A program made the position numbers and the translations under genes. Below, one piece after another: positions 51,953-54,106 of a DNA stretch of 54,106 bases. How positions within the stretch are numbered: the stretch's first letter is position 1; every line of letters begins with the position of its first letter. The notes beneath the pieces were generated by a model that saw only the letters and a program-made list of their open reading frames with translations, had not been told where the DNA came from and did not search any database. The stretch lies in NCBI GenBank assembly GCA_003142475.1, contig PLMK01000023.1, positions 1-54,106 of the forward strand, given 5' to 3'. This stretch comes from Ignavibacteriota bacterium. GTDB taxonomy: Bacteria > Bacteroidota > Ignavibacteria > UBA10030.

Positions 51953-53458
51953 ATGCTCAATAAAATTATCCGCCTCGGAAAAGAGACAGCTATATACGGC
52001 TTGAGTACAGTTGTTGGGCGATTGTTAAACTTTCTCATTGTTCCATTCTACGCTAACGTTCTCTTGCCGGCTGAAAATGGCGTCATCTCTAACATCTATG
52101 CTTACATTGCTTTCGCATATGTCATTTTTTGCTATGGAATGGAACCGGCATATATGCGCTTTGTATCATCCCTGGAACTTGGCGATAAGAAACAAAACTT
52201 CAGTGTTCCGTTTCTTTCATTGTTTACGACATCAGTTATGTTTGCGCTGGCGATCCATTTTAATTCCATTGCACTAGCATCACTCTTAGGCATCGATCCT
52301 GTACAGCATTATTTCATTCAATATGCGGGATGGATTCTTTGCTTAGATGCGTTGACAGTGATTCCGTTCGCATCTTTGAGAATGGAACAGAAGGCGAAGC
52401 GATTTGCGGCATTAAAAATTTTCAACATCACTGCGAATCTTCTTCTCAATCTCGGATTGATACTTGGCCTCGGTATGCATGCCGAAGGAGTATTTCTGGC
52501 AAATCTCATAGCATCCGGTCTCACCCTCCTTGCGATGATTGGCATGGTGCTTCGACGGTTGACTCTCAAACTTCCGGCCGGATTATATAAAGAGATTCTG
52601 AAGTTTGGTCTTCCATATATTCCTGCCGGACTTGCAGGTATTGCGATGCAGGTGATCGATCGTCCAATCGTTAAAGCATTAACAAACGATGCGACGCTTG
52701 GAATCTATCAACTCAATTACCGGCTTGGAATTTTTATGATGCTCATTGTTGGGATGTTTGATTATGCATGGCGGCCTTTTTTCCTCAATCATGCCAAAGA
52801 TACTGATGCAAAGCAGCTCTTCTCGAAGGTATTCACATATTTTATACTTGGCGCAATGTTTATTTTTCTTACCATATCGTTATTTATTGAAGACATCGTT
52901 CGGATGAAATTCTTTGGGAAACAATTTTTTCCGCCGATCTACTGGCAGGGCACTGAAATAGTTCCGTGGGTGTTGCTGGCTTATGTCTTCACAGGAGTGT
53001 ACGTTGTATTTGTAGTTGGTGTGTATCTTGATAAGAAGACAAAATATCTTCCATTCATTACTGGCGCTGGGGCATTACTAAATGTCGGTGCAAACTTATT
53101 TCTAATTCCGAAAATAGGAATTCTTGGCGCAGCTCTTTCAACATTACTTAGTTATATCGTAATGGCGGTGGGTATGTATTATGCTTCTCAGCGATTCTAT
53201 AAGGTGGATTACGAATGGAATAAAGTTTTAAAGATTGCCGGATCAGCAGCATTCATATTTATATTATTCCGTTTCCTGCATTTGCACCCGCTTGATTATG
53301 CCGGCATCTTAGTGAAGTTTATACTAGTGATTGCATTTGGAGCCGCATTAGTATTCCTGAAAGTGATCGATTCAAGAGAGATGACTGAGATGAAGTCGAT
53401 TGTTCAGAGGATATTTACACGATCCTCCAATTCGAAGTCCACAGAAGAACTTCCTTAA
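51953..53458 (+). CDS. polysaccharide biosynthesis flippase (Wzx/RfbX-like)
   Basis: This 501-residue protein has about 12-14 transmembrane segments from residue 12 to 475. The N-terminal TAIYGLSTVVGRLLNFLIVPFYANVL and the later LKFGLPYIPAGLAGIAMQVIDRPIV (about 211-235) are typical of the polysaccharide_synt (Wzx) family of MOP flippases. The C-terminal ~25 residues are charged (RIFTRSSNSKSTEELP). It is the second flippase-type gene in the window and differs from the MurJ-like one at 33944. It starts 66 bases after the thioesterase, with no obvious ribosome site. It ends ten bases before the minus-strand Mut7-C gene. Confidence 0.83.
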   Translation: MLNKIIRLGKETAIYGLSTVVGRLLNFLIVPFYANVLLPAENGVISNIYAYIAFAYVIFCYGMEPAYMRFVSSLELGDKKQNFSVPFLSLFTTSVMFALAIHFNSIALASLLGIDPVQHYFIQYAGWILCLDALTVIPFASLRMEQKAKRFAALKIFNITANLLLNLGLILGLGMHAEGVFLANLIASGLTLLAMIGMVLRRLTLKLPAGLYKEILKFGLPYIPAGLAGIAMQVIDRPIVKALTNDATLGIYQLNYRLGIFMMLIVGMFDYAWRPFFLNHAKDTDAKQLFSKVFTYFILGAMFIFLTISLFIEDIVRMKFFGKQFFPPIYWQGTEIVPWVLLAYVFTGVYVVFVVGVYLDKKTKYLPFITGAGALLNVGANLFLIPKIGILGAALSTLLSYIVMAVGMYYASQRFYKVDYEWNKVLKIAGSAAFIFILFRFLHLHPLDYAGILVKFILVIAFGAALVFLKVIDSREMTEMKSIVQRIFTRSSNSKSTEELP

Positions 53459-53467
53459 TTCCACTTC

Positions 53468-54106
53468 TCAATTATTATTATTTAGATATTCAGCGTGTGA
53501 CCGCTCATTTAGGATATTCCGTATAAAAGCATTCATATGTTGATAGTGTGCTCCTTTCCAGTAGACTCTGTCGCACGATGAGCAACACTGAAATTCGGTG
53601 CACCGATCATTTACCTTTTGTGGAATTCGTGAAAGTATCGATTCTTTCTCCACATGCAGAAGATTTGAATTGCATTCGATGCAACGAGTAAATGGGTGTG
53701 CCGAACTGTAAAGGTCAAACCACTCAATTACTTCAATAAGTTGATAGCAAGGATGTGTGTCCTTTATTAGATAAACATGGGTGAGTGATTCGGTTTCCAA
53801 CAAAGACTTACTTCTGCTTCAGAGTGTCCGATTTTCGTTTCTGGAAATTGTAATGAGGGATTCCTTCGTCCAATTGTTTTCATAGAGTGTGTCGAAACCG
53901 AACATCCGTAAGTAATGAGCGAGTTTTCCCAGATGCACCTCAAGGATGAGCTTCAATTGACGAAGAGGATGATCTCGTATTTTTGTTACAGATGAAATGT
54001 CGAAGTTCTCAAATACTGGATAGAAGGCGACCCGATCGTTTTCCTCCAAGTGGTACGATAGGCCAACTGGGTTGCTATTTACAAGGACTAAATCGATAAG
54101 GTCGGA
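53468..54106 (-). pseudogene. Mut7-C RNase domain gene broken by an in-frame TGA; 5' end outside window
   Basis: Read on the minus strand from the window edge, the frame starts inside a ubiquitin-like Mut7-C N-terminal domain (LVLVNSNPVG...ENDRVAFYPVFE). It continues into the RNase domain (HLGKLAHYLRMFGFDTLY), hits TGA at 53821-53819, and goes on in the same frame with LLETESLTHVYLIKDTHP. It ends with the zinc-ribbon part: RCIECNSNLL, then CSSCDRVYWKGAHYQHM. The TGA replaces a residue in the usual RILLTRD segment. Acidic catalytic residues also look lost: LEVHLGK in place of the usual D-x-x-L, and SRS where TRD is expected. I call it a pseudogene; a sequencing error could explain the stop but not the other changes. 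Confidence 0.75.

Noticed and set aside
53819-53821. TGA in the Mut7-C gene read as selenocysteine
   Set aside because: The matching residue in the family is not cysteine or another redox site, and no hairpin of the needed kind is evident after the TGA. TGA ends many other genes here.

Overview
The window reads as a chromosome segment of a moderately AT-rich, Gram-negative bacterium of the Bacteroidota/Chlorobiota/Ignavibacteriota group. Four things point there: a secreted protease with a type IX secretion-like C-terminal tail (473-2149), a bacillithiol-type deacetylase (bshB1), gene content and protein sequences typical of Ignavibacteria-like genomes, and an outer-membrane polysaccharide exporter. 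The phylum-level placement is an inference from protein style; no 16S rRNA gene is present. The standard genetic code is used, with frequent GTG and TTG starts.

Layout. 1-2149: the end of an FG-GAP/VCBS protein and a secreted HExxH protease. 2146-4727: a compact cytochrome c maturation operon, ccmA-ccmB-ccmC-(ccmD-like)-ccmE, with a cysteine-type CcmE. 4728-5094: a non-coding stretch with palindromes and the 3' relic of a second bshB1-like gene. 5095-7190, minus strand: two exported proteins of unknown function and bshB1. 7360-14336: xseA-xseB-dxs, an oxidoreductase, a SAM hydrolase-type protein, ribD and ribE. 14441-18775: secG, tRNA-Lys(CTT), rplM-rpsI, rpsB-tsf, pyrH-frr, punctuated by clear terminators. 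18854-20090: a PspC-type envelope pair. 20093-22891, minus strand: polA, convergent with it. 23188-26405: an exported protein, a LytR_C membrane protein, rsfS and argS, the last three coupled by 4-base overlaps.

26641-50415 is a large surface-polysaccharide locus: nucleotide-sugar genes (RmlC-like cupin, rfbB, a UDP-GlcNAc 6-dehydrogenase type, two non-hydrolysing UDP-GlcNAc 2-epimerases, two DegT/AHBA aminotransferases, an atypical SDR), a Wza-like exporter, a Wzz-like chain-length protein, a MurJ/Wzx-type flippase, an O-antigen ligase/Wzy-type protein, several glycosyltransferases, an initiating polyprenyl-phosphate glycosylphosphotransferase, a DPM1-like enzyme, and a GT2 protein fused to a catalytically stripped copy of a glycosylphosphotransferase. 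accA, a YbgC-type thioesterase and a second flippase follow. The window ends in a Mut7-C gene broken by an in-frame stop.

Together the polysaccharide genes fit a Wzx/Wzy route: the glycosylphosphotransferase loads the first sugar on undecaprenyl phosphate, glycosyltransferases extend it, a flippase moves it outward, the Wzy/WaaL-type protein polymerises or ligates it under Wzz control, and the SLBB protein exports it. The most unusual items are the GT2/degenerate-transferase fusion, the CXXXY-type Ccm system without CcmF, CcmG or CcmH nearby, the bshB1 relic, the SDR whose usual catalytic tyrosine is asparagine, and the degenerate Mut7-C gene. I found no CRISPR array, insertion sequence, phage or obvious defence system.
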